64,000 bases of DNA from Microbacterium sp. (GCA_031277945.1 JAITLK010000003.1:496001-560000); one strand, 5' to 3'. Counted from the first letter of the stretch, positions 52,495 through 61,679 are shown. Program-made: numbers and translations. Notes: a model not told the origin generated them from the sequence alone.

Positions 52495-53384
52495 TTCGGA
52501 GGGTAGACCCGGTGCAGGAAGTCCCGCACTGTCTGGGTCCACTCCTCCGCCTGTTCGATCTGCGGGGAGTGCCCCGACTTCTCGAAGACGACCAGCTCAG
52601 AGTTCGGTACCAGCTCAGCGATCGTCTCGCTACACGATACTGGGGTGATCCAGTCGGTCCGGCCAACCGTGATCAGTGTCGGCACGGTGATCTCGTGCAG
52701 GCGCGGCTTCAGGTCGTAGTCGATGAGGTTGACCGAGAACGCATAGTTGTGCGCCTCGTAGCGGTAGGGCGTCGCCTCCACCTTGCGTTCGACGGCCTCG
52801 GGATCGTAAACGAAATCGTAGAGCGGCAGGATCTCGCGCCAGCAGTCCCTGAGGTCCTCGTTGTCTCGCACCTGGCCGAGGTCGATGCGGTCGAACTTCT
52901 CCATGTCGATGTCGACCCGGTCGCTCGCGAGCGCATTCTCCCGCGCCAGGTGGGCGTTGCCGTTGTCCGGGCTGGTGTCGCGCAGCACCACGGCGGCGAC
53001 GCGGTCGGGGTAGCGCAGTGCGTACTCCATGGCCATGAACCCGCCGTACGAGCCACCCGCCATGACGATCTGCTCGGCACCGATCCACTCGCGCAGGCCG
53101 TCGATGTCGGCCGCCCACTGCTCGTGACTGAAAGTGCCGTTGCCTTCGCTCTGACCGCTGCCGCGCGCGTCGAACACCACCACGCGGTACTCGTCGGCGA
53201 GGCGACCGAAGCTCGCGCGGGGTTCTGCCCGGGAGCCGAGACCAGGCGCACCGTGGTGGGTGATGATGACCGGCGCCCCCTCGGGCCCGAGAACCTCCAC
53301 CGCCAGGTGGTTCCCGTTGATCTGCACCCGTTGCGCCTCGGTGGTGGCGGCCGCGAACTCCGGCGATACCTGCTTGTCGGTCAT
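52491..53384 (-). CDS. Alpha/beta hydrolase, prolyl iminopeptidase-like
   Basis: A 297-residue serine hydrolase. HHGAPGLGSRAEPR forms the oxyanion region; VFDARGSGQS; the nucleophile elbow is AGGSYGGFMAM (Ser in GGSYGG, the prolyl-iminopeptidase form); Asp in VGRTDWITP; His in KSGHSPQIEQAEEW. In S33 prolyl iminopeptidases these residues cut an N-terminal proline. With M24- and M19-type enzymes and a peptide transporter in the same operon, peptide or cyclic-peptide breakdown is probable; other amide or ester substrates remain possible. ATG at 53384 has aaaagga before it. Lies 22 bases after the M24 gene. Confidence 0.84.
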   Translation of the reverse strand: MTDKQVSPEFAAATTEAQRVQINGNHLAVEVLGPEGAPVIITHHGAPGLGSRAEPRASFGRLADEYRVVVFDARGSGQSEGNGTFSHEQWAADIDGLREWIGAEQIVMAGGSYGGFMAMEYALRYPDRVAAVVLRDTSPDNGNAHLARENALASDRVDIDMEKFDRIDLGQVRDNEDLRDCWREILPLYDFVYDPEAVERKVEATPYRYEAHNYAFSVNLIDYDLKPRLHEITVPTLITVGRTDWITPVSCSETIAELVPNSELVVFEKSGHSPQIEQAEEWTQTVRDFLHRVYPPK

Positions 53385-53406
53385 GGAGACTCCTTTTCGG
53401 TGGGAT

Positions 53407-54585
53407 TCAGAGGGCGATGGTGCAGGATGCGAGATCCCGCGGGAAGGCGGTGAGCCGCTCGGCACCGCTGTCGGTGACGAGCATGCTGTCGCTGATGCGG
53501 TAGCCGGCGTGGCCGGGGATGTAGATGCCGGGCTCGTTGGAGACGACCATGCCGGCGGCGAGGACGGTTTCATCGCCGTCCTCCAGCCACGGCGCCTCAT
53601 GCATGCCGAGTCCGATGCCGTGCCCCTGCCGGTGGCGCAGGTGCTCGCCCAGCCCGGCCTCGCGGATGACATCCAGGCAGCGGCGATTCGCCTCGCGGCA
53701 CTCCACGCCAGCCGCGATGGCGTGGGTTCCCACCTCCTGCGCCTCTCGGACGGTGTCGTGATAGCGGATCTGGTCCGCGCTCGGCTCGCCCAGCACGAAG
53801 GTGCGCTCGCCCTCCACGAATCGTCCGCCCACCGCGCAGCCGAGCGACAGCATGAAGGTGTCTCCCGGCTGCAGGCGCTGCGCCGACGGCAGTCCGTGCG
53901 GGAAGGCCGAGTTCGGCCCGGAATAGACGAGTCCGCCCGCGAGCAGCGAGGCGACGACCACGTTCTCGTGCTCCGCGTACATGGTGGAGACGCCCACCGA
54001 GGTGACGTGCCGCTCGAGTTCCGCTTCGCTCGGCAGCTGCCCGCCGGCGGCCACGGCCTCGCGCACCAGCTCCACACCCGCGACCAGCATCAGGTCCGTG
54101 ATGCGGGCGGCCTCGCGGTGCAGCGTGATCTCCTCCGGGAATTTGATGTAGCGACTGTGCAGCACGATGTCGGATGCCGTCAGGACGGAGCCGGTAAACG
54201 CAGCCTGCGCGGCCAGCAGTCGGGAGGTGGACATCGAGGCCGTGAAGCCGATGCGCCGCCCGGAGGCTCCCACGCGACGGGCGAGAAACTCGAACGGCGG
54301 GACGATGCCCGGGTACTCCGGGAACGACACCAGCTCTGCGGTGGCGTTCTGAGCCTGCGCGTACTCCCATTCCAGCGCCGGCACCAGCATCACGACCTCG
54401 TCGGTGAGATCCAGCCACACGGCCACCGGGCGCTCCGAGGGGTGGTGGAAGAAGCCCGTCAGATAGGCGATGTCCTCCGGGTCGTCCGTGAGGATCGCAT
54501 CCAGTCCGGCGTCGGCCATCGCGGCGCGGACCCGCTCGTGCACACGGGGGAAGAAGTCCGGCGAGAGTCGCTGGGAGAACACCAT
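53407..54585 (-). CDS. M24-family (Xaa-Pro peptidase/creatinase fold) protein with altered metal site
   Basis: A 392-residue pita-bread protein: N-terminal creatinase-like domain (residues 1-150, DAILTDDPEDIAYLTGF) and a C-terminal M24 domain. The His region GHGIGLGMHEAPW and the Glu in NEPGIYIPGHAGYR are kept, but the usual two-Asp motif (DxG...D.TRT) reads MLSLGCAVGGRFVEGERTF, and the last Glu ligand (RIED) reads RISD. Three of five metal ligands thus appear changed, as in creatinase-like or other metal-free M24 enzymes. It may hydrolyse a C-N bond in a non-peptide amide rather than act as a Xaa-Pro dipeptidase. Start ATG at 54585. Confidence 0.8.
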   Translation of the reverse strand: MVFSQRLSPDFFPRVHERVRAAMADAGLDAILTDDPEDIAYLTGFFHHPSERPVAVWLDLTDEVVMLVPALEWEYAQAQNATAELVSFPEYPGIVPPFEFLARRVGASGRRIGFTASMSTSRLLAAQAAFTGSVLTASDIVLHSRYIKFPEEITLHREAARITDLMLVAGVELVREAVAAGGQLPSEAELERHVTSVGVSTMYAEHENVVVASLLAGGLVYSGPNSAFPHGLPSAQRLQPGDTFMLSLGCAVGGRFVEGERTFVLGEPSADQIRYHDTVREAQEVGTHAIAAGVECREANRRCLDVIREAGLGEHLRHRQGHGIGLGMHEAPWLEDGDETVLAAGMVVSNEPGIYIPGHAGYRISDSMLVTDSGAERLTAFPRDLASCTIAL

Positions 54586-54613
54586 GTCGTAGCTCCTGTG
54601 GGCGTCGGGCGCG

Positions 54614-55567
54614 TCAGCGCGCACGGTTGCGGGGGTTGCGGGCGTCGTTGTAGGCGATCGACAGCAGCGTCGCGGAGAGCACCAGCGCGAGGATCGCCAG
54701 GGAGGGGAACAGCGTCAGCCACCATGCGCTGGACATCGCGCCCGCCTGCTGCGCCTCGTAGAGGATGCGCCCCCACGACCAGGTCGTCGGGTCCCCGAGA
54801 CCGAGGAAGGCGAGGCCGGCGGCGGAGAGGACGGCCCGTGAGGCGGTCACCACGACCGAGACGACGATGACCGGCGTGACAGCGGGAAGCACGTGGCGTG
54901 TGATGATCCACCACGGCGAGGTGGTCATCAGACGGGCGGCGTCCACGTACGGCAGTCCCACCACCGTGAGCGCCTGCGAGCGGACCAGACGAGTCACCTC
55001 CGGCCACGAGAACGCCGCCACCACCAGGATGATCGTCGTGGTGCTCGGCCCGACGAGGGCGGCGACCAGGATCATCAGCGGCAGCACGGGCAGCGACAGG
55101 GTCATGTCCACGATCACGCTGATGAATCCGTCGGCTCGACGGAAATAGGCGCCGATCACCGCCACGAAAGTGCCGAAGGCGATCGCGATGACGGACGCCG
55201 CCACGGCGACCAGCACGCTCTGCTGCGTGCCCCAGATGACCTGGGCGTACACGTCGCGGCCGAGCGCATCGGTGCCGAACCAGTGCGTGCCCGACGGCGG
55301 CTGCAGTACGTCGGGCCCGTAGCTGGCCGGGTAGGCGGCCAGCAGACCCGCAGCCACCGAGATCACCGCGAGCGCGAGCAGCACGCCGAGGGAGATCATG
55401 CCGAGCGGATCACGGCGGAACTGGCGCCAGGTGTGCACCGATGCGCGGACGTTCTCGGTGGCGACCGGTTCGTGCGCCGCGGCATCGATGACAGCACCGG
55501 CGGCGGCCGCCTCGATGGCGGGCTTCGGAGTCTGCGCTCCGGCGGAGTTCTGGAGGTTCTCGCTCAT
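54614..55567 (-). CDS. Dipeptide/oligopeptide ABC transporter permease (DppC type)
   Basis: A 317-residue permease: ~50-residue cytosolic N-terminus, a first membrane helix, the DppC-typical periplasmic HWFGTDALGRDVYAQVIWGT, five further helices, and the coupling loop EVTRLVRSQALTVVGLPYVDAARLM with downstream LPAVTPVI. It partners the DppB-type protein, whose gene overlaps it by 4 bases. Imports peptides or peptide-like compounds. Confidence 0.91.
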   Translation of the reverse strand: MSENLQNSAGAQTPKPAIEAAAAGAVIDAAAHEPVATENVRASVHTWRQFRRDPLGMISLGVLLALAVISVAAGLLAAYPASYGPDVLQPPSGTHWFGTDALGRDVYAQVIWGTQQSVLVAVAASVIAIAFGTFVAVIGAYFRRADGFISVIVDMTLSLPVLPLMILVAALVGPSTTTIILVVAAFSWPEVTRLVRSQALTVVGLPYVDAARLMTTSPWWIITRHVLPAVTPVIVVSVVVTASRAVLSAAGLAFLGLGDPTTWSWGRILYEAQQAGAMSSAWWLTLFPSLAILALVLSATLLSIAYNDARNPRNRAR

Positions 55568-56526
55568 GAGGTCTTCACCCGGGGGTCGAGGTAGCCGTAG
55601 ATGATGTCCGTGGCCATGTTGGCGACCACGACGGTGAGCGCCAGCATGAGGAACGCACCCTGCAGGACGGGGAAGTCGAGCTGGGTCACCGCGTCGTAGA
55701 TACCGCGGCCCACGCCCGGGTAGGCGAACACGGTCTCGGTGAGCACCGCTCCTCCCACCAGGAAGCCCAGCTGCAGGCCGATCAGTGTGGTGGTGGGCAG
55801 CAGCGCGTTTCGCAGCGCATGCTTCCAGAGGATCTGGCGGTACGGCAGTCCGTTTGCGCGAGCGAGAGTCACGTAGTCCTCCCCCAGCGCGTCGATCAGC
55901 GTGGAGCGCATGGTGAGCACGTACGAGCCGATCTGCACGAGCATCAACGAGACCGCAGGCAGCACGAGATGGCGGGCGACGCTGAGGTACCAGTCCATGC
56001 CGTACACCCCGTTGTCGAATGCACCGCCGATGGGGAACCAGCCGAGGAAGAGGCCGAAGACGAACAGCAGCAGGATGCCCACGCTCGGCACGAACAGGGA
56101 TTGTCCGGTGACCCCGAGGATCTGCACCACCCGGTCGGTGGCGCGCCCCTTGTGCGAGGCCGCAGCCACGCCGAGCGGGATGCCGATGATGATGGTCAGC
56201 GCGAGTGCGGTGAGGGTGAGCAGCAGCGTCCACGGCAGCCGCTGCATGATCACGTCCACGACGGGCACCGACTGGGTGAAGGACATGCCGAGGTTTCCCT
56301 GCACGAGCTGCCACATGTACAGCCCGTACTGGACGATGAGGGGCTGGTCGAGCCCGTACTGCTGAAGGATGGTCGCCCGGATGTCTTCGGTCATGTTCGG
56401 GCTCGCGAGTGCGAGCGCTGGATCTCCCGGCAGGATGCGCAGCAGCAGGAACGTCACGGTCACGGCGAACCAGATCGTGAGCAGTCCGCGACCCACGCGG
56501 CCCAGCAGGAATGAAAGACGAGACAC
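55564..56526 (-). CDS. Dipeptide/oligopeptide ABC transporter permease (DppB type)
   Basis: A 320-residue permease with six helices: first helix LLTIWFAVTVTFLLLRILPGDPA (R-x-L-P-G-D-P is the DppB mark), then MRSTLIDALGEDYVTLARANGL as coupling loop and LRNALLPTTTLIGLQLGFLVGGAVLTETVFAYPG near the end (key motif ETVFAYPG). GTG start at 56526. Between the binding protein (26 bases upstream) and DppC. Confidence 0.92.
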   Translation of the reverse strand: MSRLSFLLGRVGRGLLTIWFAVTVTFLLLRILPGDPALALASPNMTEDIRATILQQYGLDQPLIVQYGLYMWQLVQGNLGMSFTQSVPVVDVIMQRLPWTLLLTLTALALTIIIGIPLGVAAASHKGRATDRVVQILGVTGQSLFVPSVGILLLFVFGLFLGWFPIGGAFDNGVYGMDWYLSVARHLVLPAVSLMLVQIGSYVLTMRSTLIDALGEDYVTLARANGLPYRQILWKHALRNALLPTTTLIGLQLGFLVGGAVLTETVFAYPGVGRGIYDAVTQLDFPVLQGAFLMLALTVVVANMATDIIYGYLDPRVKTS

Positions 56527-56552
56527 CCGGGCGACCCCTTTTCAGCGGCCGG

Positions 56553-58193
56553 TCACTCGACCGGCGTCGCGCTCGCGAGCGAGAGCGGGTTGACGATGGA
56601 CAGCAGCTCGCTCGGCTTCGAGACGAAGCCGGTCCACTTGTCACTGGCGGCGAAGAACAGGTTCTGCGTGTACATGATGTTGTCGTACACCTGCTCGTGG
56701 ACGATCTTGTTCGCGTCACGCATGACGGCGATCTTGTCGTCCTTGTCGAAGGTGACCATGCCCTTCTCGATCAGCGCGTTGAGTTCCGGATCATCCACGT
56801 GGGTGTAGTTGATCGCTCCCCCCGGCAGATAGGACAGCGCGAAGTTGGTGACCGGGTCGTCCATGATGGCGAAGTTGCCCGCATAGATGTCGTAGTCGCC
56901 CTCGTTCGTCTGCGCCAGGTAGGTGTTGCGCTCGGAACCCTGCAGCGTGATCTTGATGCCCGCCGTGGCCGCGCTGTCCTTCACCATCTGCGCCCACTGG
57001 CTGGTGACCGCATCCTGCAGCGAGTAGATGAGGCGGAACTCCAGCGGGAACATGCCGTCGGATCCCGCCGTGTAGCCGGCCTTCTCCATCAGCGAGCGCG
57101 CCTTCTCCGGGTCGTACTCGTACTCCGTGATGGAGTCGTCGTGGTAGTCCTTGAGCACGGGCATCAGCGCGCTGGAGCCCGTGGAGACCGCCTGACCCTG
57201 CAGCACGACCGTGCGGATCGCCTCGTAGTCCGCAGCATGGGCGAGCGCCTGACGCACCTCGGTCTTGGCGAGGTCGGCGTTGTCCATGTTGTAGACCATG
57301 TGCGCGTAGCCGAGCCCGGCCGCCTCGATCACCTGCAGCCCCGCCGTGGAGCGCAACTTCTCGACCTGGGTGGGCGGCAGCGCGTTCGCGATGACGTCGA
57401 TCTCGCCACTCTGCAGCGCCAGGATCTCGGTGTTGACGTCGGGGTACACGCGGTAGACCACCTCGGCCGGACCCGGCACGCCACCGTCGACGAGCGGGTA
57501 GGAGTCCACGCGCTTGAGGGTGTAGTGCTGGCCCACCTGGAAGTCGGACATGATGAACGGGCCGAGGCCCACCCATCCGCCGTCCTTGCCGTCGTTCGCG
57601 AAGGTGGCGATCGAGCCCTTCGGCTCGAACACGTGCTGCGGGACGACCACGCCCCAGAATCCGATCTCTTCGATGATGGACGAGTCCGGCTGCGAGAGCG
57701 TGAGCTCGACGCGGGTGTCCGACACCGCGGTGGCGGTGTCGAGGTTGCCGAGCTGACCGAAGAAGGTTCCGGGCGCCTCGTCTTTCTTCACCGCGTTCAG
57801 CGTCCAGGCGACGTCCTTCGCCGTGAGCGGGGTGCCGTCGCTCCACACGAGATCGTCACGGATCTCGTAGAAGCCGGTGGTGTCGTCCACGTAGCCCCAG
57901 TCGGTGGCGACGTTCGGCTCCTTGGAGCCGGTGTCGCTGATGGAGAGCAGGTGCGGGTACATCAGGTTCGTCACCCACGAGTCGGTGCGGCTGTTGCCGA
58001 GCACCGGGTTGAAGTTGACGACATCGGTGGTGGTGCCCACCGAGAGCGTCTTGTCGCTGGGTCCCGTCCCCGCCGACGCGCCGCCGGTGGCACCGGCGTC
58101 GGTGGTGGGCGAGGTGGGCGCCTGCGGCGCGCATGCGGCGAGGCCGACCGTGAGGGCGAGGGCCGCGCCGAGCGCCAGAAGCCGCCCGCGCAT
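56553..58193 (-). CDS. Peptide ABC transporter substrate-binding lipoprotein
   Basis: A 546-residue family 5 solute-binding protein with a lipoprotein signal: Arg2/Arg4, a hydrophobic core and the lipobox GLAAC with lipidated Cys21, then a Pro/Thr/Gly/Ala linker. The body shows DLVWSDGTPLTAKDVAWTL and VVYRVYPDVNTEILALQSGEID, standard for DppA/OppA proteins, and EVRQALAHAADYEAI. It captures the transported peptide-like compound. The ATG overlaps the dipeptidase stop by one base (TGATG). Confidence 0.92.
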   Translation of the reverse strand: MRGRLLALGAALALTVGLAACAPQAPTSPTTDAGATGGASAGTGPSDKTLSVGTTTDVVNFNPVLGNSRTDSWVTNLMYPHLLSISDTGSKEPNVATDWGYVDDTTGFYEIRDDLVWSDGTPLTAKDVAWTLNAVKKDEAPGTFFGQLGNLDTATAVSDTRVELTLSQPDSSIIEEIGFWGVVVPQHVFEPKGSIATFANDGKDGGWVGLGPFIMSDFQVGQHYTLKRVDSYPLVDGGVPGPAEVVYRVYPDVNTEILALQSGEIDVIANALPPTQVEKLRSTAGLQVIEAAGLGYAHMVYNMDNADLAKTEVRQALAHAADYEAIRTVVLQGQAVSTGSSALMPVLKDYHDDSITEYEYDPEKARSLMEKAGYTAGSDGMFPLEFRLIYSLQDAVTSQWAQMVKDSAATAGIKITLQGSERNTYLAQTNEGDYDIYAGNFAIMDDPVTNFALSYLPGGAINYTHVDDPELNALIEKGMVTFDKDDKIAVMRDANKIVHEQVYDNIMYTQNLFFAASDKWTGFVSKPSELLSIVNPLSLASATPVE

Positions 58194-59401
58194 CAGACCC
58201 ACACCTCCTCGAGCACGCGCATGGTGTTGCCGCCGACGACCTTGCGGATCTCGTCGTCCGAGTAGCCGTTCTTCACGAGCCAGCCGATGATGTTGTAGAA
58301 CTCCTCGGCGGGGTTCTCGATGCCGTCGATGTAGGGCTGCTTCTCGTAGTCCACGTGACCGTGCGCCTGGCCGATCGACAGGTTGGAGGAGAACGCGTCG
58401 TGCAGGCCCACGTGGTCGCCGAAGAGGGTGTCGGGTCCGAAGGTGACGTGGTCGATGCCGACCAGGTTCACGCAGTACTCGAAGTGATCCATCACGGAAT
58501 CGAGGGAGTGCTTCGGGTGCTGCGGCGAGATGGTGGTGTGGGGTGCGGCCTCGATGCCGATGACGCCACCGCGCTTCGCGCACTCGATGATGGTCTCGTC
58601 CGTCTTCATGCGGTTCGTCGGCCACAGGCCCCGAGCGCCGGCGTGCGTGATGAACACGGGCACCTTCGAGTGCTTGATGACATCGACGCAGGTGCGATCG
58701 CCCGAGTGGGAGATGTCGATGGCGATGCCGAGCTTGTTCATGCGCTCGACCGCCCGCTCACCGAAGTACGTGAGGCCGCCGTCGCCGCGCTCCTTGAGCC
58801 CGGAGCCGAGCATGTTCGCCTCCGAGTACGCGATGCCCATCTGGCGGACGCCGAAGCCGTAGAGCACGTCGAGGCGGTCCACCTCGTTCTCGATCATCGT
58901 GGCCGCTTCGAGGGCGAACACGTGTGCCACGCGTCCGGTCTCCGCCGCATAGCGGATGTCCTTCAGCGACTCTGCCTTGATCACGAAGTCCTGGTGGGCG
59001 AGGTCGGCCATGCGAACGCCGAGGTCGAACAGCACGTCCTGGTACTTCCAGCCCGCATCGGAGGAGATGCAGCAGGTGCCGTCCATGCCGTTGTCGAACA
59101 CCGCCGTGAGGCCCGAGCGGCTGAGACCTTCGTAGCCGGTGGGTTCGCGCCCCTGGCGGATGTGGTCGCGCAGCTCGCCCATGTCCTCGGGGAACACCTG
59201 CACGTGATCGTGCAGCGAGATGACGATCTCATCCGTCAGCAGCCGCGTGGTGCGCTGCTTCTGCTCCTCGGTCAGCTGGAGGCCCTGGTACTCGGGCACC
59301 CGGCCGATCTGCTTCGCGTAGCGGAACTCACGGAAATCGACGCCGGGCTCCAGATAGTCGTATGCGGTATAGCCGGTGTACCGCGCGGCAGGTTCGAGCA
59401 T
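58193..59401 (-). CDS. M19-type (renal dipeptidase family) hydrolase
   Basis: A 402-residue amidohydrolase-fold enzyme of the membrane dipeptidase family. Metal-site candidates: VISLHDHVQVFP (HxH here instead of the usual HxD of M19), the Glu in ALEAATMIEN, His in DISHSG, His in ITHAGARGLW, and VTFGPDTLFGDH in the last strand. M19 enzymes split dipeptides, including some with a D-residue, and related amides. No signal peptide, so it acts in the cytosol. It is the first gene of the minus-strand peptide operon. ATG at 59401 follows agggagcagc; a longer in-frame extension upstream covers the promoter and is rejected. Confidence 0.87.
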   Translation of the reverse strand: MLEPAARYTGYTAYDYLEPGVDFREFRYAKQIGRVPEYQGLQLTEEQKQRTTRLLTDEIVISLHDHVQVFPEDMGELRDHIRQGREPTGYEGLSRSGLTAVFDNGMDGTCCISSDAGWKYQDVLFDLGVRMADLAHQDFVIKAESLKDIRYAAETGRVAHVFALEAATMIENEVDRLDVLYGFGVRQMGIAYSEANMLGSGLKERGDGGLTYFGERAVERMNKLGIAIDISHSGDRTCVDVIKHSKVPVFITHAGARGLWPTNRMKTDETIIECAKRGGVIGIEAAPHTTISPQHPKHSLDSVMDHFEYCVNLVGIDHVTFGPDTLFGDHVGLHDAFSSNLSIGQAHGHVDYEKQPYIDGIENPAEEFYNIIGWLVKNGYSDDEIRKVVGGNTMRVLEEVWV

Positions 59402-59458
59402 GCTGCTCCCTTGCTCAGGATCGGTTGGTTGGCCGCGGTCAGACGCGGGGTGATGATG

Positions 59459-59488
59459 ACTATCTCGACAATTCGGCGCACTTGTCAA
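59459..59488 (-). promoter_or_regulatory. Promoter/operator of the minus-strand peptide operon
   Basis: Minus strand TTGACA (59488-59483), 18 bases, GATAGT (59464-59459). Inside it lies the inverted repeat GACAA-N10-TTGTC (59467-59486), a likely regulator site, possibly for the operon's own Lrp-type protein. To the right are two further small symmetric elements, ctcgtttgag (59489-59499 region) and gaaatttc, in an AT-rich patch before dppD. The dppD message starts near ATG 59554, 7 bases after CATAGT (59541-59546). Confidence 0.6.
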
Positions 59489-59553
59489 CTCGTTTGAGAA
59501 ATTTCGGTGAAGAATTAATGCAGACGAAACAAATCCGCGGCATAGTGGTCTCC

Positions 59554-60567
59554 ATGACGACTTCTGTGGACAACGACCCCGCGGCCACCGGCCCGGTGCT
59601 GGAGGTTGCCGATCTGCGGGTGAGGGTGGGCTCGGGTGACCGCGCGGTCGAGATCGTGCACGGCATCGACCTCACCGTCCGCCGCGGTGAATTCGTCGCG
59701 CTGCTCGGCGAATCCGGCTCCGGCAAGTCCGTCACCGCCCGCGCGGTGATGGGACTCATCGACGAGGGCACCGTGACGGCGGAGCGTCTCGTGGCCGGGG
59801 GCGTGGATCTGCTGAGGTGCTCTGACGAGGAGCGGCGGCGCATGCGCGGCGACCGTGTGAGCCTCGTGCTGCAGGACGCGCTGTCCGCGCTCAACCCGGT
59901 GCTGAGCATCGGCGATCAGATCATCGACCTGCTCCGCGCTCACCGCAGCATCAGCCGCAAAGAGGCGCATGCTCGCGCCGTCGAGCTGCTGGGGCTGGTG
60001 GGAATCCCCTCCCCCGCTCGCCGCGTGGCCGACTACCCGCACCAGTTCTCCGGCGGCATGCGCCAGCGCATCCTGATCGCGATGGCCATCGCGCTGGATC
60101 CGGTGCTGCTGATCGCGGATGAACCGACCACCGCGCTCGATGTCACCGTGCAGGCGCAGATCCTCGACCTGTTCGCGTCGCTCCGCGACCGGCTGGGGAT
60201 GGGCATCCTGCTGATCACCCACGATCTGGGGGTCGTGATGGAGGTGGCCGACCGGCTGGCCGTCATGTACGCCGGGCGGATCGTGGAAGCCGGCGACGGT
60301 GACACCGTGCTGGAGCACCCCGCGCATCCGTACACCGCAGCGCTGCTTCGCTCCATGCCCGCCGCCACACGCACGGAGCGCATGTACGCCATCCCCGGCA
60401 GCCCTCCCACTCCCGCGCAGACGCCGTCGGGCTGCGCCTTCCATCCGCGATGCCCGCTGGCCGTCGACCGCTGCCGCGAGTCCAGACCCGAGCTGGAGAC
60501 GATCGGCACCGGCCGCTCCGCCGCCTGCTTCCGCACCGAGGAGGTTCTCCGTGTCGATGTCCGCTGA
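59554..60567 (+). CDS. dppD: Peptide ABC transporter ATP-binding protein (DppD type)
   Basis: A 337-residue ABC ATPase: Walker [20 protein letters not shown]-loop [14 protein letters not shown], signature [17 protein letters not shown], Walker [20 protein letters not shown]-loop [10 protein letters not shown], and the C-terminal iron-sulfur-like cysteine region [14 protein letters not shown] of Dpp/Opp ATPases. Works with DppF. ATG at 59554 is 7 bases after CATAGT, so leaderless; an ATG at 59518 would add 12 residues. Divergent from the rest of the transporter genes. Confidence 0.92.
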   Translation: MTTSVDNDPAATGPVLEVADLRVRVGSGDRAVEIVHGIDLTVRRGEFVALLGESGSGKSVTARAVMGLIDEGTVTAERLVAGGVDLLRCSDEERRRMRGDRVSLVLQDALSALNPVLSIGDQIIDLLRAHRSISRKEAHARAVELLGLVGIPSPARRVADYPHQFSGGMRQRILIAMAIALDPVLLIADEPTTALDVTVQAQILDLFASLRDRLGMGILLITHDLGVVMEVADRLAVMYAGRIVEAGDGDTVLEHPAHPYTAALLRSMPAATRTERMYAIPGSPPTPAQTPSGCAFHPRCPLAVDRCRESRPELETIGTGRSAACFRTEEVLRVDVR

Positions 60568-61558
60568 CGATGTGATCCTTCAGGCCGAGGGCCTGACGCG
60601 CACGTTCACCACCGGCCGGGGGCTTCGCCCCACGCGCGTCTCGGCTGTGGCGGGGGTGGATCTCGCTCTGCGGCGCGGCGAGGTGCTGGGCGTCGTGGGC
60701 GAATCCGGCTGCGGCAAATCCACGCTGGCGCGCATGCTCGTCGGCCTGGAGACGCCGGATGCCGGCTCACTGATCTACGACGGGACCGACGTCTCCACCG
60801 GGAGCATGCGCCAGCGCGCTCTGATGCGGCGCGGGATCCAGATGATCTTCCAGGACCCGTACATGTCGCTGAACCCGCGGATGACGGTCAACGAGATCAT
60901 CGCGGAGCCGCTGGCCGCCACCCGCACCGGCACCGCTGCCAGCCGCCGCGAGCGCGTGGCGGAACTGCTCGGGCTCGTGGGCCTGGCGCCCGAGATGGCC
61001 TCCCGATTCCCGCACCAGTTCTCCGGAGGGCAGCGCCAGCGCATCGGCATCGCCCGCGCCCTTGCGCTGGATCCCGAAGTGCTCATCTGCGACGAGCCGG
61101 TCTCCGCCCTGGACGTGTCGGTGCAGGCGCAGGTGATCAACCTTCTCGACGACGTGCGCCACCGACTCGGCGTCTCGGTGGTCTTCATCGCCCACGACCT
61201 GTCGGTGGTGCGCCACGTGGCCGATCGGGTCGCCGTGATGTATCTCGGCAAGGTGGTGGAAATCGGCGACACCGAGGACGTGTTCAGCCGCCCCGCCCAC
61301 CCGTACACCCGCGCGCTGCTCTCGGCCATCCCTCCGCACACGCGTGCTGAGCGCGGCAAGCTGTCCGAGCGCACCAGACTGACCGGCGAACCCCCGTCGC
61401 CCGTGAACCCGCCGTCGGGTTGCCGGTTCCACCCCCGCTGCTCGTTCGCCACGGAGGCGTGCGCCACGGGGGTCCCGCCGCTGGAGCCGATCGGTGAGCG
61501 AGGGCGGGAGACCGCCTGTTTCCACGCCGATCAGGTCCTGTCGCTGTCGGCGGGCTGA
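60551..61558 (+). CDS. dppF: Peptide ABC transporter ATP-binding protein (DppF type)
   Basis: A 335-residue ABC ATPase: Walker [20 protein letters not shown]-loop [16 protein letters not shown], signature [17 protein letters not shown], Walker [20 protein letters not shown]-loop [12 protein letters not shown], and [14 protein letters not shown] at the end. GTG at 60551 is preferred: gaggagg lies 6 bases before it, inside the end of dppD; ATG at 60557 is the alternative. Followed by a hairpin. Confidence 0.92.
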   Translation: MSMSADDVILQAEGLTRTFTTGRGLRPTRVSAVAGVDLALRRGEVLGVVGESGCGKSTLARMLVGLETPDAGSLIYDGTDVSTGSMRQRALMRRGIQMIFQDPYMSLNPRMTVNEIIAEPLAATRTGTAASRRERVAELLGLVGLAPEMASRFPHQFSGGQRQRIGIARALALDPEVLICDEPVSALDVSVQAQVINLLDDVRHRLGVSVVFIAHDLSVVRHVADRVAVMYLGKVVEIGDTEDVFSRPAHPYTRALLSAIPPHTRAERGKLSERTRLTGEPPSPVNPPSGCRFHPRCSFATEACATGVPPLEPIGERGRETACFHADQVLSLSAG

Positions 61559-61564
61559 CTCGTC

Positions 61565-61600
61565 GCCGGCGCCAGCCCACTGTGCAGGGGCGGCGCCGGC
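61565..61600 (+). terminator. Terminator hairpin after dppF
   Basis: 9-bp GC-only arms gccggcgcc (61565-61573) and ggcgccggc (61592-61600) with an 18-base loop, 6 bases after the dppF stop. No T-tract. The remaining gap to 61679 contains a -10-like TACACT at 61662-61667 but no FMN riboswitch that I can recognise. Confidence 0.6.
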
Positions 61601-61679
61601 GGCGATCGGCGTGACAGCGGATTTCGCTGGACGGGAATGAACGGCTGTCGGTGGCGTTGAATACACTCGTGCGCAGCCG

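Noticed and set aside
61559..61679. FMN riboswitch before the RibD-RibA gene
   Set aside because: The short gap does not show the conserved RFN element segments; it holds a GC hairpin and a -10-like box only.
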